Below are positions 17,947 through 26,523 of a DNA stretch of 64,000 nt, one piece after another. A model generated the notes under the pieces. It did no database searches. It was not told where the DNA came from and worked only from the letters and a program-made list of their open reading frames with translations. Source of the DNA: Pedosphaera sp. (GTDB lineage: Bacteria; Verrucomicrobiota; Verrucomicrobiia; Limisphaerales; SXQI01); assembly GCA_025359965.1 (NCBI GenBank), contig JANYDC010000159.1:37702-101701 (forward strand), written 5' to 3'. How positions within the stretch are numbered: the stretch's first letter is position 1; every line of letters begins with the position of its first letter. The position numbers were made by a program, and so were the translations under genes.

Positions 17947-19737
17947 ATGCCAGAAGAAACGGGGAAAGACGGGCGCAAGGCCTCACCGATTCGCCAACCG
18001 CTCCTTGGAGTGGTGGCGTTTATTGGAGCGTACCCGCGTGGCGTGACCCTGGCTCTAAGCCTATTGCTGGTCAATATTTGCATTGAAATGGTCCTGCCAC
18101 AGATTCTTGGCAGCGCCATCACCAATCTGCGCTGGCACAATGAGTGGGGGGCGGAATTTCCACTGTCGGCATATACCAGCCTGTTCGTGGCCTTGGTCCT
18201 AATTCGTGCGGGTGTGGGGTATATTTTGGGGCCCATCCGCAACCGGGTCATTCAATCCACCCTGCGAGACATACGCGTCCGCATGTTCAATGTCATGCAA
18301 AGGCTGCCCTTCTCGTTCCATGATCGGATGAACGCAGGGGAGTTGATCTCACGCTCGACCACCGATATTTGGAGGTTGCAGGATTTTATTTTGGCCTGCC
18401 TCTTGTTGAGCGTCGACATCACCGTCACCTTGATTATTACCGTGACCCTGATTTTTACGATCAGCCCCCTGCTCGGAGCCCTCACCTTGGCATTTTTGCT
18501 GCCCACCGTTGGACTGCTCATTCACTACAGCCGCATACTCCAGCCCCGTTGGCGCGCAGTCCATGATCTCCATAGCGCGATGACCACGGTGATCCAGGAA
18601 AACATTGCCGGAGTGCGCGTGGTGCGGGCTTTCGCTCGGGAGCCGGATCAATTGTCCAAATTTGAAGGCCGTCGGCGCACCTATGTCGACACCCTGATGG
18701 AGACTGTCAACTATTGGGCGGGTCGTGTGCCGTTCACTCAATTCATTTTTGGCGTCGGATTGCCTTTGTTGCTCTGGGTGGGCGGTGTGCAGGTGATCCA
18801 AGGGAAGCTGCTCCTCGGCGATTTGATTAAAGTGCTGTTTTACATCATGGCCATAGGCCACCGCATGGGAGCCATAGGGCAATTTAGCAACACCCTCCAA
18901 ACGGCCAGCGCATCGGCTGAACGCGTCTTGGAAATTATGCGAGAACCCTCCCCTCTCATTGAAGGCACTCAGAGATTACCGCATGGGGCGGGCACGCTGG
19001 TGGTCGATAAAGTTTCCTTTGCCTATGGCTCCAAGAGTGCAGCCATTCAGGACGTTTCATTTGAAGTGCCTGCCGGCACCACCTGCGCCATTGTGGGTGC
19101 CACCGGAGCGGGCAAATCCACTTTGGTGCATCTCATCCCCCGGTATTACGACCCTCAGCAGGGCCGTATATTGTTGGACGGTGCGGACATTAAGAGTCTC
19201 ACTTTTGCTGAGTTGCGCAGCCACGTCGCATTGATTTTTCAGGAGACTTTTCTTTTTAGCGCAACCGTGGCGGAAACGATTGCCTACGGACGCCCTGATG
19301 CCTCACAGGAGGAAATAGAGTCCTGCGCCGAGGCTGCGCAAGCGCACGAATTCATTCGAGGGCTGGCAAATGGATACAAAACAATGATTGGGGAACGCGG
19401 TGTCACGCTCAGTGGGGGGCAGAAGCAGCGTCTGGCCATCGCGCGGGCCTTCATGATGAATCCGAGGGTCGTGATCATGGATGACGCCACTTCCAGCATC
19501 GACGCGCGCACCGAGAAAGCCATCCATACCGCGCTCCGAAAACTCTGCGCAGGCCGCACCACCCTGGTCATTGCCCACCGCGCCTCCACGGTGCGCGAGG
19601 CAGGCATGATCATTGTGCTGGATCATGGGCGTGTTGTCCAAAGGGGCACTCACGCTTCGCTTATGGACGAGCCCGGTGTGTACCGCAACCTCTTCGCCAC
19701 AGATATTGTCCACGACGAGGAAGGAGCATTGGATTAG
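17947..19737 (+). CDS. ABC exporter half-transporter with degenerate catalytic site
   Basis: This is a type IV (B-subfamily) exporter, with an N-terminal six-helix membrane domain (about residues 25-320) and a C-terminal nucleotide-binding domain (about 335-590). The NBD carries Walker A GATGAGKST, a canonical LSGGQKQR signature, Walker B VVIMDDATSS and a switch His in VIAHRAS. The residue after the Walker B Asp is Asp, not the catalytic Glu, which marks this as the degenerate-site subunit of a heterodimer. The partner gene starts 3 bases after its stop. The ATG at 17947 (MPEETGKDG) is preferred over an upstream TTG at 17932. The substrate is unknown; heterodimers of this type are often annotated as multidrug or lipid exporters. 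Confidence 0.93.
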   Translation: MPEETGKDGRKASPIRQPLLGVVAFIGAYPRGVTLALSLLLVNICIEMVLPQILGSAITNLRWHNEWGAEFPLSAYTSLFVALVLIRAGVGYILGPIRNRVIQSTLRDIRVRMFNVMQRLPFSFHDRMNAGELISRSTTDIWRLQDFILACLLLSVDITVTLIITVTLIFTISPLLGALTLAFLLPTVGLLIHYSRILQPRWRAVHDLHSAMTTVIQENIAGVRVVRAFAREPDQLSKFEGRRRTYVDTLMETVNYWAGRVPFTQFIFGVGLPLLLWVGGVQVIQGKLLLGDLIKVLFYIMAIGHRMGAIGQFSNTLQTASASAERVLEIMREPSPLIEGTQRLPHGAGTLVVDKVSFAYGSKSAAIQDVSFEVPAGTTCAIVGATGAGKSTLVHLIPRYYDPQQGRILLDGADIKSLTFAELRSHVALIFQETFLFSATVAETIAYGRPDASQEEIESCAEAAQAHEFIRGLANGYKTMIGERGVTLSGGQKQRLAIARAFMMNPRVVIMDDATSSIDARTEKAIHTALRKLCAGRTTLVIAHRASTVREAGMIIVLDHGRVVQRGTHASLMDEPGVYRNLFATDIVHDEEGALD

Positions 19738-19739
19738 CC

Positions 19740-21548
19740 ATGGCCGACGAGGATGAGGATATTCTGATCGAGGAGTCATTCGCTCAAAAGCAAATGAGCA
19801 AGGCGACTTTTCGCCGTCTGAGCCAATATCTGCGGCCCTACCGGCGAGTATTGTTCCTCAACATCCTCTTCACGGTGCTGGCGACCGGTTCCCAGTTGCT
19901 TGGCCCTCAGTTCATCCAGATTGGGATCGATCACTTTCTGACTGACACCAAAAACGTGTCCTTTGCCCTGCGCGGCATTGCGATCATCAGCCTGCTTTAC
20001 TTGGGCAATCTGCTTTTCGGATGGTGGCTGTCCACCTCGCAGGTCAAAACCGCCATTCAAGCAGGACAAGGGGCAATGAATGACCTGCGCTCGGCGGTTT
20101 TTGCGCACATCCAAAAACTCTCCCTGAATTACTTCGATAAAACGCATCAAGGCAGAATCATTTCACGTGCTGACACGGATATTGATTCAATGGATCGAAT
20201 CCTGACCTGGGGTGCGAACCAATTGGTGGGAAGCCTAATCACGCTGGTGGGTGTTCTTCTCTTCCTCCTGAGATACGATTGGAGGTTGTGCATGGCCATA
20301 TCCCTTGTGATTCCACCTCTGTTGATTGCGACCCGGCTATTTCAAATCCACGGCATGCGCGCCTACCGCAGGGTCCGGCAACAATCCTCAAAAATAACGG
20401 CGGCACTGGCGGAGAATATTAATGGTGTTCGAGTGGTGCAGGCTTTCGCCAGGGAAGACTTCAACCTTGCGGCCTTCCACAACACCCACACGGAGTATGC
20501 CAGTCGGGCTCTGGACACCGCCCGTATTTTTCACACCTACATGCCCATCGTGGGGCTCATCAGCGGTCTCGGCACGGCCATTGTGCTGGGCTATGGCAGC
20601 TCCCTGGTTTTACAACATAAAATCACGGTCGGCGAACTGGCGGCCTTCATTCTTTATCTGGGCATGTTCTTCGGACCCATCCAGACCATGGGTGATTTGT
20701 ACAATGCGGTATTGTCGACTGCAGCCAGCGCAGAGCGCATTTTTCAACTGCTCGACACCGACCCACAGGTGGTGGATCGCGCAGGCGCGGTGCCCTTTGG
20801 GCGCATTGAGGGGAGAGTCGAATTCCGTTCGATTTATTTTCGGTATGAATCCACCCCAATGGAACGCTGGATCCTCAGCGATATCTCCTTTGGCGTCGAG
20901 CCGGGCCAAACCATCGCCTTAGTGGGAGCGACCGGCTCGGGCAAAACCTCAGTGATCAGCCTTCTCGCAAGGTTTTATGAGCCTCAAAAGGGCAGCATCT
21001 TAATCGATGGAAAGGATGTGGTCCGCACCACCATTCAATCATTGCGCGCCCAAATTGCTGTGGTCACGCAGGAAAATTTCCTCTTCTCGGGGACAGTGAT
21101 GGAAAACCTGAAATTTGCACGTCCTCAAGCAACGGATGAAGAAGTCATCGAAGCGGCCAAAACTTTGGGGACCGATGGAGTGATCAGGCACTTTGCCGAT
21201 GGATACCAAACCAAAGTCACTGAGCGCGGGGCCAATTTCAGCGCGGGTGAGAGGCAATTGCTAACCTTTACACGGGCGTTGGTGGCTGATCCGAGAATCC
21301 TAATTCTGGACGAGGCCACCAGCGCGGTTGATCCCGCCACCGAACGCCTCATCCAGTATGCGTTGGACGAGCTGATCAGCCGTCGCACCACCTTCATCAT
21401 CGCGCATCGATTGTCCACCGTCATCAATGCCCATCGCATCCTCGTCCTGGAAAATGGGCATATCCTTGCCCAGGGATCCCACCGTGAATTACTTGAACAG
21501 GGTGGCTATTACGCCGAGCTCCATAAGGATTTCATCGGCGCGCATTGA
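19740..21548 (+). CDS. ABC exporter half-transporter, partner subunit
   Basis: This 602-residue membrane-NBD fusion begins 3 bases after the first half-transporter gene, so the two are co-translated. The NBD has Walker A GATGSGKTS, Walker B ILILDEATSA with the catalytic Glu, and the switch His in IIAHRLS, so its Walker site can hydrolyse ATP. Its signature is altered to FSAGERQLL, where LSGGQ is usual. Together with the Asp in the partner this gives one degenerate and one competent ATP site, as in TM287/288-type and BmrCD-type heterodimeric exporters. The first 20 residues are strongly acidic (MADEDEDILIEE). It converges on the TPR gene, with only 8 bases between the two stops. Confidence 0.93.
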   Translation: MADEDEDILIEESFAQKQMSKATFRRLSQYLRPYRRVLFLNILFTVLATGSQLLGPQFIQIGIDHFLTDTKNVSFALRGIAIISLLYLGNLLFGWWLSTSQVKTAIQAGQGAMNDLRSAVFAHIQKLSLNYFDKTHQGRIISRADTDIDSMDRILTWGANQLVGSLITLVGVLLFLLRYDWRLCMAISLVIPPLLIATRLFQIHGMRAYRRVRQQSSKITAALAENINGVRVVQAFAREDFNLAAFHNTHTEYASRALDTARIFHTYMPIVGLISGLGTAIVLGYGSSLVLQHKITVGELAAFILYLGMFFGPIQTMGDLYNAVLSTAASAERIFQLLDTDPQVVDRAGAVPFGRIEGRVEFRSIYFRYESTPMERWILSDISFGVEPGQTIALVGATGSGKTSVISLLARFYEPQKGSILIDGKDVVRTTIQSLRAQIAVVTQENFLFSGTVMENLKFARPQATDEEVIEAAKTLGTDGVIRHFADGYQTKVTERGANFSAGERQLLTFTRALVADPRILILDEATSAVDPATERLIQYALDELISRRTTFIIAHRLSTVINAHRILVLENGHILAQGSHRELLEQGGYYAELHKDFIGAH

Positions 21549-21556
21549 TCATGCGG

Positions 21557-23002
21557 TTATTTCTTTTCCAAAAGCTTCTCGAGTGATTCGCTTTTAGGCT
21601 GACCGGCTGCCAAGGCTTTTTGGTAATGAAAACGTGCCAATTCCAACGAGGGCGGCTGGGCGGAAGAATAAACAACGGCCAGATTGTAGTGAGCCCCGGC
21701 GTAGTTGGGAGAAAGGGTCACTGCCTTCCGCAACGCTGTTTCGGCAGGTCCGCGCTGACCTTTCTGACTTAGGACCAAGCCAAGGTAGTTTTGCGTCTCC
21801 GCGTTTTTGGCATCAGCACTGGCTGCCTGGCTCAACAAATCAAGAGCCTCATCCATCTTGTTCTGGCGGTAACGAAGAATGCCTTTGATCGAAAGTGCAT
21901 AGGCATCCGAAGGATCAATCAGCATGGCCGCAGTGATCCGTGTCTCAGCGTCTTCCAAATGATTTTGCTGGAGATTGACCGCAGCCAGATTGGCCAGGAT
22001 GTACACGTTTTTCTCGTCCATCTTCAACACATCGAGATATTTTTTCTCGGCATCATCGAAATGACCGGCTGAATAGGCCCGCTGAGCTTCCGTCACAAGA
22101 GGCCCTGCACCAGAGGGCAGTTCCCGCACGGACTTCTTCTTTTCAGCGTCCTTCTGCTTTTCCCCACGTGGATTCACAACCAAGGGGGAAGCCTTAAACA
22201 AGGCCAATTCGTCCTCAGAGTAGGGAACTTTGCGCGTGTCAAAAACTTCCAAACGCGAGCGCAACACCCGCACTTGATTGGTCATCTCAGCCGACTGGGC
22301 CGCAAGGGAGCGGGACTTGGCATCGAACAATTCCTTGTTCGCGTCGTTCAATTTCTTAAGGAGCTCATTGCGCTCCTTTTCCAACGCTTTGACCGCCTGC
22401 TTTTCAGAAACGCCATCCGGCAGCGGTTTTGGAGTTACAGTCAGCGCGGCAGAAGCCTGGGTCTGTGCCAGAGCAAGGGCGGATTTTAGACCATCCCGCT
22501 CCTTCTCGTAGGACTTGATTTTCTCCTCAGCCCTGGCCAATTCGCGGGCATCACCCGAAACTGGTTTGGCCATCAAAGCCTCCTTAAGTTTGGCCTCAAG
22601 AGCAGCCTGGCTGGCTTCCAACCGGGCGATGTCGGCTTTGAGCGTTGCCGTGTTATCGAAAGCAGGAGAAGGCGCAATGCCTGTAATGGGGGGCCGGAGA
22701 ACTGCGGGAACATCAGAATTTGTCGGGGCTCCACCTAAGGCAGTGAGCTGCTCGCTCACATAACTGAGACGATATTGCACGGTTTTGGTGTTCCACTCCG
22801 GAGCCGAAGCCTGCAATTTCTTCAAAGATTGAAGGGCTTCCGCGTATTTTTGCCGGGCCAATTGGGATTGCGCCGACCCACGCAATTGATCAGCGTCAGA
22901 AATTAATTGGTAAATACCTACGTACTCCTCATCCGAACCGGCGCGCAACACCGTGGTGGGAAACAACAAAACAGCAGCTGAAAGCGATAAAAACCAACGC
23001 AT
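21557..23002 (-). CDS. Periplasmic coiled-coil and TPR protein
   Basis: This 481-residue protein has a signal peptide (residues 1-22), a short helical repeat region, and a long coiled coil (about 120-265, with heptads such as ARAEEKIKSYEKERDGLKSA and KALEKERNELLKKLNDANKE). At least four C-terminal TPR units follow (about 305-470; AQRAYSAGHFDDAEKKYLDV, LAAVNLQQNHLEDAETRITA, GILRYRQNKMDEALDLLSQA, LGLVLSQKGQRGPAETALRK). It is probably a scaffold in the periplasm or attached to the envelope; no partner can be assigned. It is divergent from the HNH gene and converges on the ABC exporter operon. Confidence 0.85.
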   Translation of the reverse strand: MRWFLSLSAAVLLFPTTVLRAGSDEEYVGIYQLISDADQLRGSAQSQLARQKYAEALQSLKKLQASAPEWNTKTVQYRLSYVSEQLTALGGAPTNSDVPAVLRPPITGIAPSPAFDNTATLKADIARLEASQAALEAKLKEALMAKPVSGDARELARAEEKIKSYEKERDGLKSALALAQTQASAALTVTPKPLPDGVSEKQAVKALEKERNELLKKLNDANKELFDAKSRSLAAQSAEMTNQVRVLRSRLEVFDTRKVPYSEDELALFKASPLVVNPRGEKQKDAEKKKSVRELPSGAGPLVTEAQRAYSAGHFDDAEKKYLDVLKMDEKNVYILANLAAVNLQQNHLEDAETRITAAMLIDPSDAYALSIKGILRYRQNKMDEALDLLSQAASADAKNAETQNYLGLVLSQKGQRGPAETALRKAVTLSPNYAGAHYNLAVVYSSAQPPSLELARFHYQKALAAGQPKSESLEKLLEKK

Positions 23003-23166
23003 ACCTAAACTTTACTCTCCGCTTCGGTCCTTTGGCAAACCTCAAAGCAACCTCAATGAGTCGTAAACACCATCCCGTGACCATTGCAACAATTCGGCGA
23101 AAGAAACGGGCGGACGATTGACAGCCTTTCGTGGGGTGTGATACGGTCCCGCAACTCGACGGGGAT

Positions 23167-23790
23167 ATGTACTCGTTTCTAAATCAGCAGGTTCTAGTGC
23201 TGAACCGGCTCTGGCAGGCTGTAAATGTCTGCTCGGCCAGGCGAGCGCTAACGCTTCTCTTTGAAGGCCACGCCCATGTCGTGCTTAATGCACCCGACGG
23301 AAGTTTTCGCACATTCGACTTCAATCAGTGGCACAGTTTTTCCCAGCGAGAGCCTCACGACGAAAGCATCAAGACCATCTCGTTTAAAATCCGTGTGCCC
23401 AGGGTCATTCTTCTTTGCCTGTTTGACCGCATGCCGAAAAAGGAAGTCAAATTCACCCGGCACAACATTTTCGAGCGAGACCGAAATACCTGCCAGTACT
23501 GCGGCAAAGTATTCGAGCGTAAAGACCTCAACCTCGACCATGTTATTCCCCGCGATCGCGGTGGTCCCACCAGTTGGGAGAACATCGTATGCTCGTGCAT
23601 TCGCTGCAACACCAAGAAGGCCAATCGCACTCCATTGGAGGCTTCGTTGCGCCTCGTCAAAAAGCCCAAACGCCCAAAATGGCGGCCCTTTGTGCAGATC
23701 AACCTTGGACCCAACTACCACGATAGTTGGAAGCACTTCTTGGATCTTGCCTATTGGAACGTGGAGCTGGGCGAAGAAGTCGGTGGATGA
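23167..23790 (+). CDS. HNH endonuclease (zinc-ribbon type)
   Basis: This is a protein of about 207 residues starting MYSFLNQQVLVLNRLWQAVN, the usual start of a bacterial HNH family (COG1403-like) found singly in many genomes. The nuclease core has CQYCGK, then LDHVIPRDRGG, then SWENIVCSCIRCN. This gives two CxxC zinc knuckles and the catalytic His of the beta-beta-alpha-metal fold, followed by the N of NKK-type sequence (CNTKKANRTP). The N-terminal half is the helical part typical of the family. An upstream in-frame GTG near 23131 would add 12 unconvincing residues. Whether it acts in repair, restriction or as a solitary nuclease is unknown; no methylase is adjacent. Confidence 0.9.
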   Translation: MYSFLNQQVLVLNRLWQAVNVCSARRALTLLFEGHAHVVLNAPDGSFRTFDFNQWHSFSQREPHDESIKTISFKIRVPRVILLCLFDRMPKKEVKFTRHNIFERDRNTCQYCGKVFERKDLNLDHVIPRDRGGPTSWENIVCSCIRCNTKKANRTPLEASLRLVKKPKRPKWRPFVQINLGPNYHDSWKHFLDLAYWNVELGEEVGG

Positions 23791-23802
23791 TCAAGGAATA
23801 TA

Positions 23803-23830
23803 GAGCGCGGAAGATTGCTGCCGCGTTCTC
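23803..23830 (+). terminator. Hairpin after the HNH gene
   Basis: GAGCGCGG (23803-23810) pairs with CCGCGTTC (23821-23828), with one G-U pair, across a 10-base loop just past the HNH stop codon. There is no T tract, so terminator function is uncertain. Confidence 0.3.
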
Positions 23831-23893
23831 GGACCCTAAATCTTCCAGAAGCTAAAAAGCAGGAGCAAGCTCCCTCACTCCAAAGACGACTTT

Positions 23894-24259
23894 CTAGGCG
23901 ACTCCCTTTTTGGCTGACTCGATCAACTCCCAGAATTTGGGGTTTTCTTGGAGGGCTTCATCTTCGCCTGTCGGGAGGCTGGAACGGTAAAGGAAATCTT
24001 TTAAGGTGTTCTTGCTGAGGATGCGATGGACTACCACGCCGAGATCATGGCGTTCAAAATAGACGCGGTATTCGCCCAAACGCAGGCGCTCGAGGTGATG
24101 TCCATGACGGGCAAGGCGGCCGAAACGTTCCAGATCCGACTTCAACAATTCTTGAGGCAAACCCCGAAACTCGCCCAAAATATAAAGCTGAAGTTCTTTC
24201 GGCATTTTGGCCAGTTCAGCAGCACTGGTTGGATTGAAGATGATTTGGAATGGGCGCAT
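23894..24259 (-). CDS. RelE/ParE-like toxin-family protein
   Basis: This 121-residue protein has the RelE/ParE fold pattern: N-terminal strand and helices (FQIIFNPTSAAELAKMPKEL), then RFGRLARHGHHLERLRLGEY, RVYFERHDLGVVVHRILSKN and TLKDFLYRSS. The YRVYFERHD/VHRI arrangement is typical of RelE-type mRNA interferase or ParE-type proteins. The C-terminal extension (about 30 residues, GEDEALQENPKFWELIESAK) is beyond the core. No antitoxin ORF is seen immediately upstream or downstream; the tRNA-Glu gene is 25 bases upstream. It is either an orphan toxin-like protein or a cell-housekeeping relative. Confidence 0.75.
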   Translation of the reverse strand: MRPFQIIFNPTSAAELAKMPKELQLYILGEFRGLPQELLKSDLERFGRLARHGHHLERLRLGEYRVYFERHDLGVVVHRILSKNTLKDFLYRSSLPTGEDEALQENPKFWELIESAKKGVA

Positions 24260-24284
24260 CGCAAGAAGCGTGACTTAGATGAGA

Positions 24285-24359
24285 TGGTAGCGCGTACGGG
24301 AATCGCACCCGTCTTTCAGCCTTGAGAGGGCCGTGTCCTAACTGATAGACGAACGCGCC
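24285..24359 (-). tRNA. tRNA-Glu (anticodon CUC), non-canonical elbow
   Basis: Reading the minus strand, a 7-bp acceptor stem (GGCGCGT with ACGCGCT, one G-U), a D arm (GTCT..GGAC), an anticodon arm (CGGCC CTCTCAA GGCTG) with anticodon CTC, and a T arm (ACGGG TGCGATT CCCGT) fold properly. An encoded ACCA end follows. It closely resembles other bacterial tRNA-Glu genes. Two normally invariant positions differ: the T loop reads TGC where TTC is expected (position 55), and the D loop has AG where GG is expected (position 18). Confidence 0.85.
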
Positions 24360-24404
24360 ACGGAGGTAGGAGGTTAACGTGGGTGAATGTTAAGTCAATG
24401 GGGA

Positions 24405-25015
24405 AAAGGGATTTTTTAGCCACGGAAGGGGCTGGGGGGAGGTTTTACCGCGGATTTCTCGGATGGGGACGCGGGGGCCGACTCGGCAGTCGGCGAAACA
24501 GCAGGTTTGGCAACCTGCGCTACAGGAAAGGGCCGTCCCTTTCTACCTTTTCTTGATATTTCTTGATTTTTATTGATGTGGCGTCCGCTTCTCAAGCCCA
24601 ACGGGCCGCCCTTCTTCAGTCCAGCCTGTAGGGCTGGGTAACGGTCATCCGCTTCAAAATTTCTGCGGTCTCAAGGGTCGGGATAACTCCTTCGAGTTTC
24701 GGAAGTAATTGGCATTTTCTCATCAGAAGAGGCTTAAAACTTTCGCCAAAGATTATCGCGGCCCTTCAGGCCTCATGTTGTTTGGCGAACCCGATATCCC
24801 AGGCCGGTGGCCTGGGCTGAGAAATTAAGGCCCTTTAGGCCTTGGAAAAATGGCCTAAGCTGAGGGATGACAGCCCTTTGCGCCTTGAAAGGATGGATCG
24901 GAGAGCCGCCCCTACCTGTCGGGTTGTTTCATGGTTTTTCTTGATATTCTTTGATAATGCTCGAGGGAACGCAAAGTGGAGACAAGCCTCATGCCTTTGA
25001 TTACCCCATGTAAGC
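24405..25015. repeat. Gene-free stretch with several palindromic intergenic repeats
   Basis: No convincing gene lies in 24360-25018. It holds a half element resembling one arm of the inverted repeat at 26524-26785 (AGCCACGGAA..GCGGATTTC, about 24418-24460), and two tight hairpins, CCGACTCGGCAGTCGG (about 24478-24493) and GCAGGTTTGGCAACCTGC (about 24502-24519). It also has several GGCC-TTCAGGCC or CCAGGCCGGTGGCCTGG type palindromes (about 24760-24900). These look like dispersed REP-like sequences accumulated downstream of a tRNA gene. Confidence 0.6.
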
Positions 25016-25018
25016 ACG

Positions 25019-25044
25019 AAAAAGCCGTCCCGAAGGACGGCTTA
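25019..25044 (-). terminator. Intrinsic terminator of the PEP-CTERM gene
   Basis: On the minus strand AAGCCGTCC and GGACGGCTT pair around a short TTC loop and are followed by TTTTTCGTG. It is a classic Rho-independent terminator about 25 bases past the stop of the PEP-CTERM gene. Confidence 0.85.
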
Positions 25045-25068
25045 ATGAGAACACACTAACTTAACAGA

Positions 25069-25635
25069 TTACTTGCGGCGGCGGATAGCCAGCGCGAGAC
25101 CACCAAGACCCAGCAGAGCCAAGGTCGTGGGTTCAGGTACACTGGAGCCCACCACGAAGCTCTGCAAACCAACTAAGTTCGGAGCAGTGATAGGAAGCGC
25201 AGGTGCAGGAGGAGTACCACCAAGAGCACCAGTGACGAAGTCATTGGAGGCACCAAACAGGCCACCACCGGACTTTGCAGCGTCATAAGAACCGAAGCTC
25301 GTCTCAAATGCCAACATGCGCAATGTGGCAGTTGTGCCGGCACCGAAACCAGGAATAGCAACACTACCGCCGCTGACATACCACTGTGTGGTTGCGCCAG
25401 TTTGGAAAGTAGCTATAGGTGCCAGCAAGGTCAACGACCCGCCTGCACCAACGAGAGCGAGCTGAGCTGAGACGGATTTTGCGCTCAAGCCAGGTCCAAC
25501 TGTGCTAGCACTGCCGTCTGGATTTGCCAAGAACACTTTGACACCAATGACGCGAGTGGCGAAATTGACAGTTCCCTGTGCAAACGTAGAAAACGTAATA
25601 GCCAAGGCAGCCAATGTGATAAATAATTTCTTCAT
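25069..25635 (-). CDS. PEP-CTERM sorting-domain exported protein
   Basis: This 188-residue protein has a signal peptide (MKKLFITLAALAITFSTFAQ) and a Gly/Ala/Ser-rich beta-type body. The C-terminal PEP-CTERM tripartite tail reads VPEPTTLALLGLGGLALAIR followed by RRK. Proteins with this tail are processed by the exosortase system and delivered to the envelope or extracellular matrix. The body (FATRVIGVKVFLANPDGSAS, then WYVSGGSVAIPGFGAGTTAT) has no recognised domain. It ends in a strong terminator and follows another exported-protein gene by about 27 bases, so both may share a transcript. No exosortase gene is in the window. Confidence 0.9.
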   Translation of the reverse strand: MKKLFITLAALAITFSTFAQGTVNFATRVIGVKVFLANPDGSASTVGPGLSAKSVSAQLALVGAGGSLTLLAPIATFQTGATTQWYVSGGSVAIPGFGAGTTATLRMLAFETSFGSYDAAKSGGGLFGASNDFVTGALGGTPPAPALPITAPNLVGLQSFVVGSSVPEPTTLALLGLGGLALAIRRRK

Positions 25636-25662
25636 GGTTGATTCGTGTTGGTTGATAAAAGA

Positions 25663-26343
25663 TTACGGATTGACACTGAAGGAGCGAGTCCAAGTTCCAG
25701 CCGTGGCCTTAAGGAGCCAAAAAGCTTCACCGACTCCAATGACGGGGGCGGCAGGATCCCAAGTAACAGGGCTGTTCGGAACAGAGGCGTCGTCTGCAAA
25801 CGCTGTCTTAGTTGACAGATAGTTTTGAGTACCAGCATCAAACTGATAAGCAGAATCCAGATCAGAAGCCTTGTAACCCAAGACGGTATCAATAGCACCA
25901 GCCTGAGGAACCTGAGAGGAAACCATGTTGAAGCCAACCCTCAAAGCGGTTGTCAGAGCTGTACCTTGAGGAACTTCACCAACGAAAGTAATAGTCTTAG
26001 CGGTGGGGCCTTGATTCAGCACGAAAGCACCTTCACCAGGAGCCAAGGTGAAATCAGTACCATCAAAAGTACCATCATCAAAGAATGAGACAGCAGGAAG
26101 ATAGTTGCCATTGACGTATTTATAGATAGTCATTCCTTCAGCAGGAATGCCGCCGTCAACGTTTTTGAACAGATCAGAAATCTTATTGCTGGCTGCATTA
26201 AGGGGGTTGCTGATCATGTTGAAGCCAGGCTTCAAAGAGGTCCGGACGTATCCCACAGCGTTTACCGAGTAAACCTGGGCCATCGATGTAGCGATGCCGA
26301 CTGCCGTTAGAGCGGCGGCCAGAAGTAGTGTTTTCGTTCTCAT
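25663..26343 (-). CDS. Exported hypothetical protein
   Basis: Translation most likely begins at the ATG at 26343, giving 226 residues with a clear signal peptide (MRTKTLLLAAALTAVGIATS, then MAQ). A longer in-frame start at 26484 would place 47 charged, non-signal residues ahead of it and is rejected. The mature part has an internal two-fold repeat: VGYVRTSLKPGFNMISNPL early and LTTALRVGFNMVSSQVPQAG later, with APGEGAFVLNQGP and GVGEAFWLLKATAG closing each half. I know similar exported proteins only from Verrucomicrobiota-like genomes, without function. A TTGACA-like box on the minus strand at 26397-26402 may be its -35 element, but no good -10 is seen. Confidence 0.75.
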   Translation of the reverse strand: MRTKTLLLAAALTAVGIATSMAQVYSVNAVGYVRTSLKPGFNMISNPLNAASNKISDLFKNVDGGIPAEGMTIYKYVNGNYLPAVSFFDDGTFDGTDFTLAPGEGAFVLNQGPTAKTITFVGEVPQGTALTTALRVGFNMVSSQVPQAGAIDTVLGYKASDLDSAYQFDAGTQNYLSTKTAFADDASVPNSPVTWDPAAPVIGVGEAFWLLKATAGTWTRSFSVNP

Positions 26344-26523
26344 TAGGATTGTGTTTGTTCCGTGTGTGTCGCCAACTTCCTCAATTCCGCAACAAATGTC
26401 AAATTGATTTTTGAACATTTTTTGAGTTGTCATGGTTTGGCGTGGTCTAGGGGCCATACTGGTCCTCTTCAGGGTATCGGTCAAGGGGGTTTCGAACTTA
26501 AGTGGGAAAGAAATATTTAACCA

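Noticed and set aside
24405..25015. CRISPR array among the repeats downstream of tRNA-Glu
   Set aside because: The repeats differ from each other, are palindromic, and are not regularly spaced by unique spacers. No cas genes are present.
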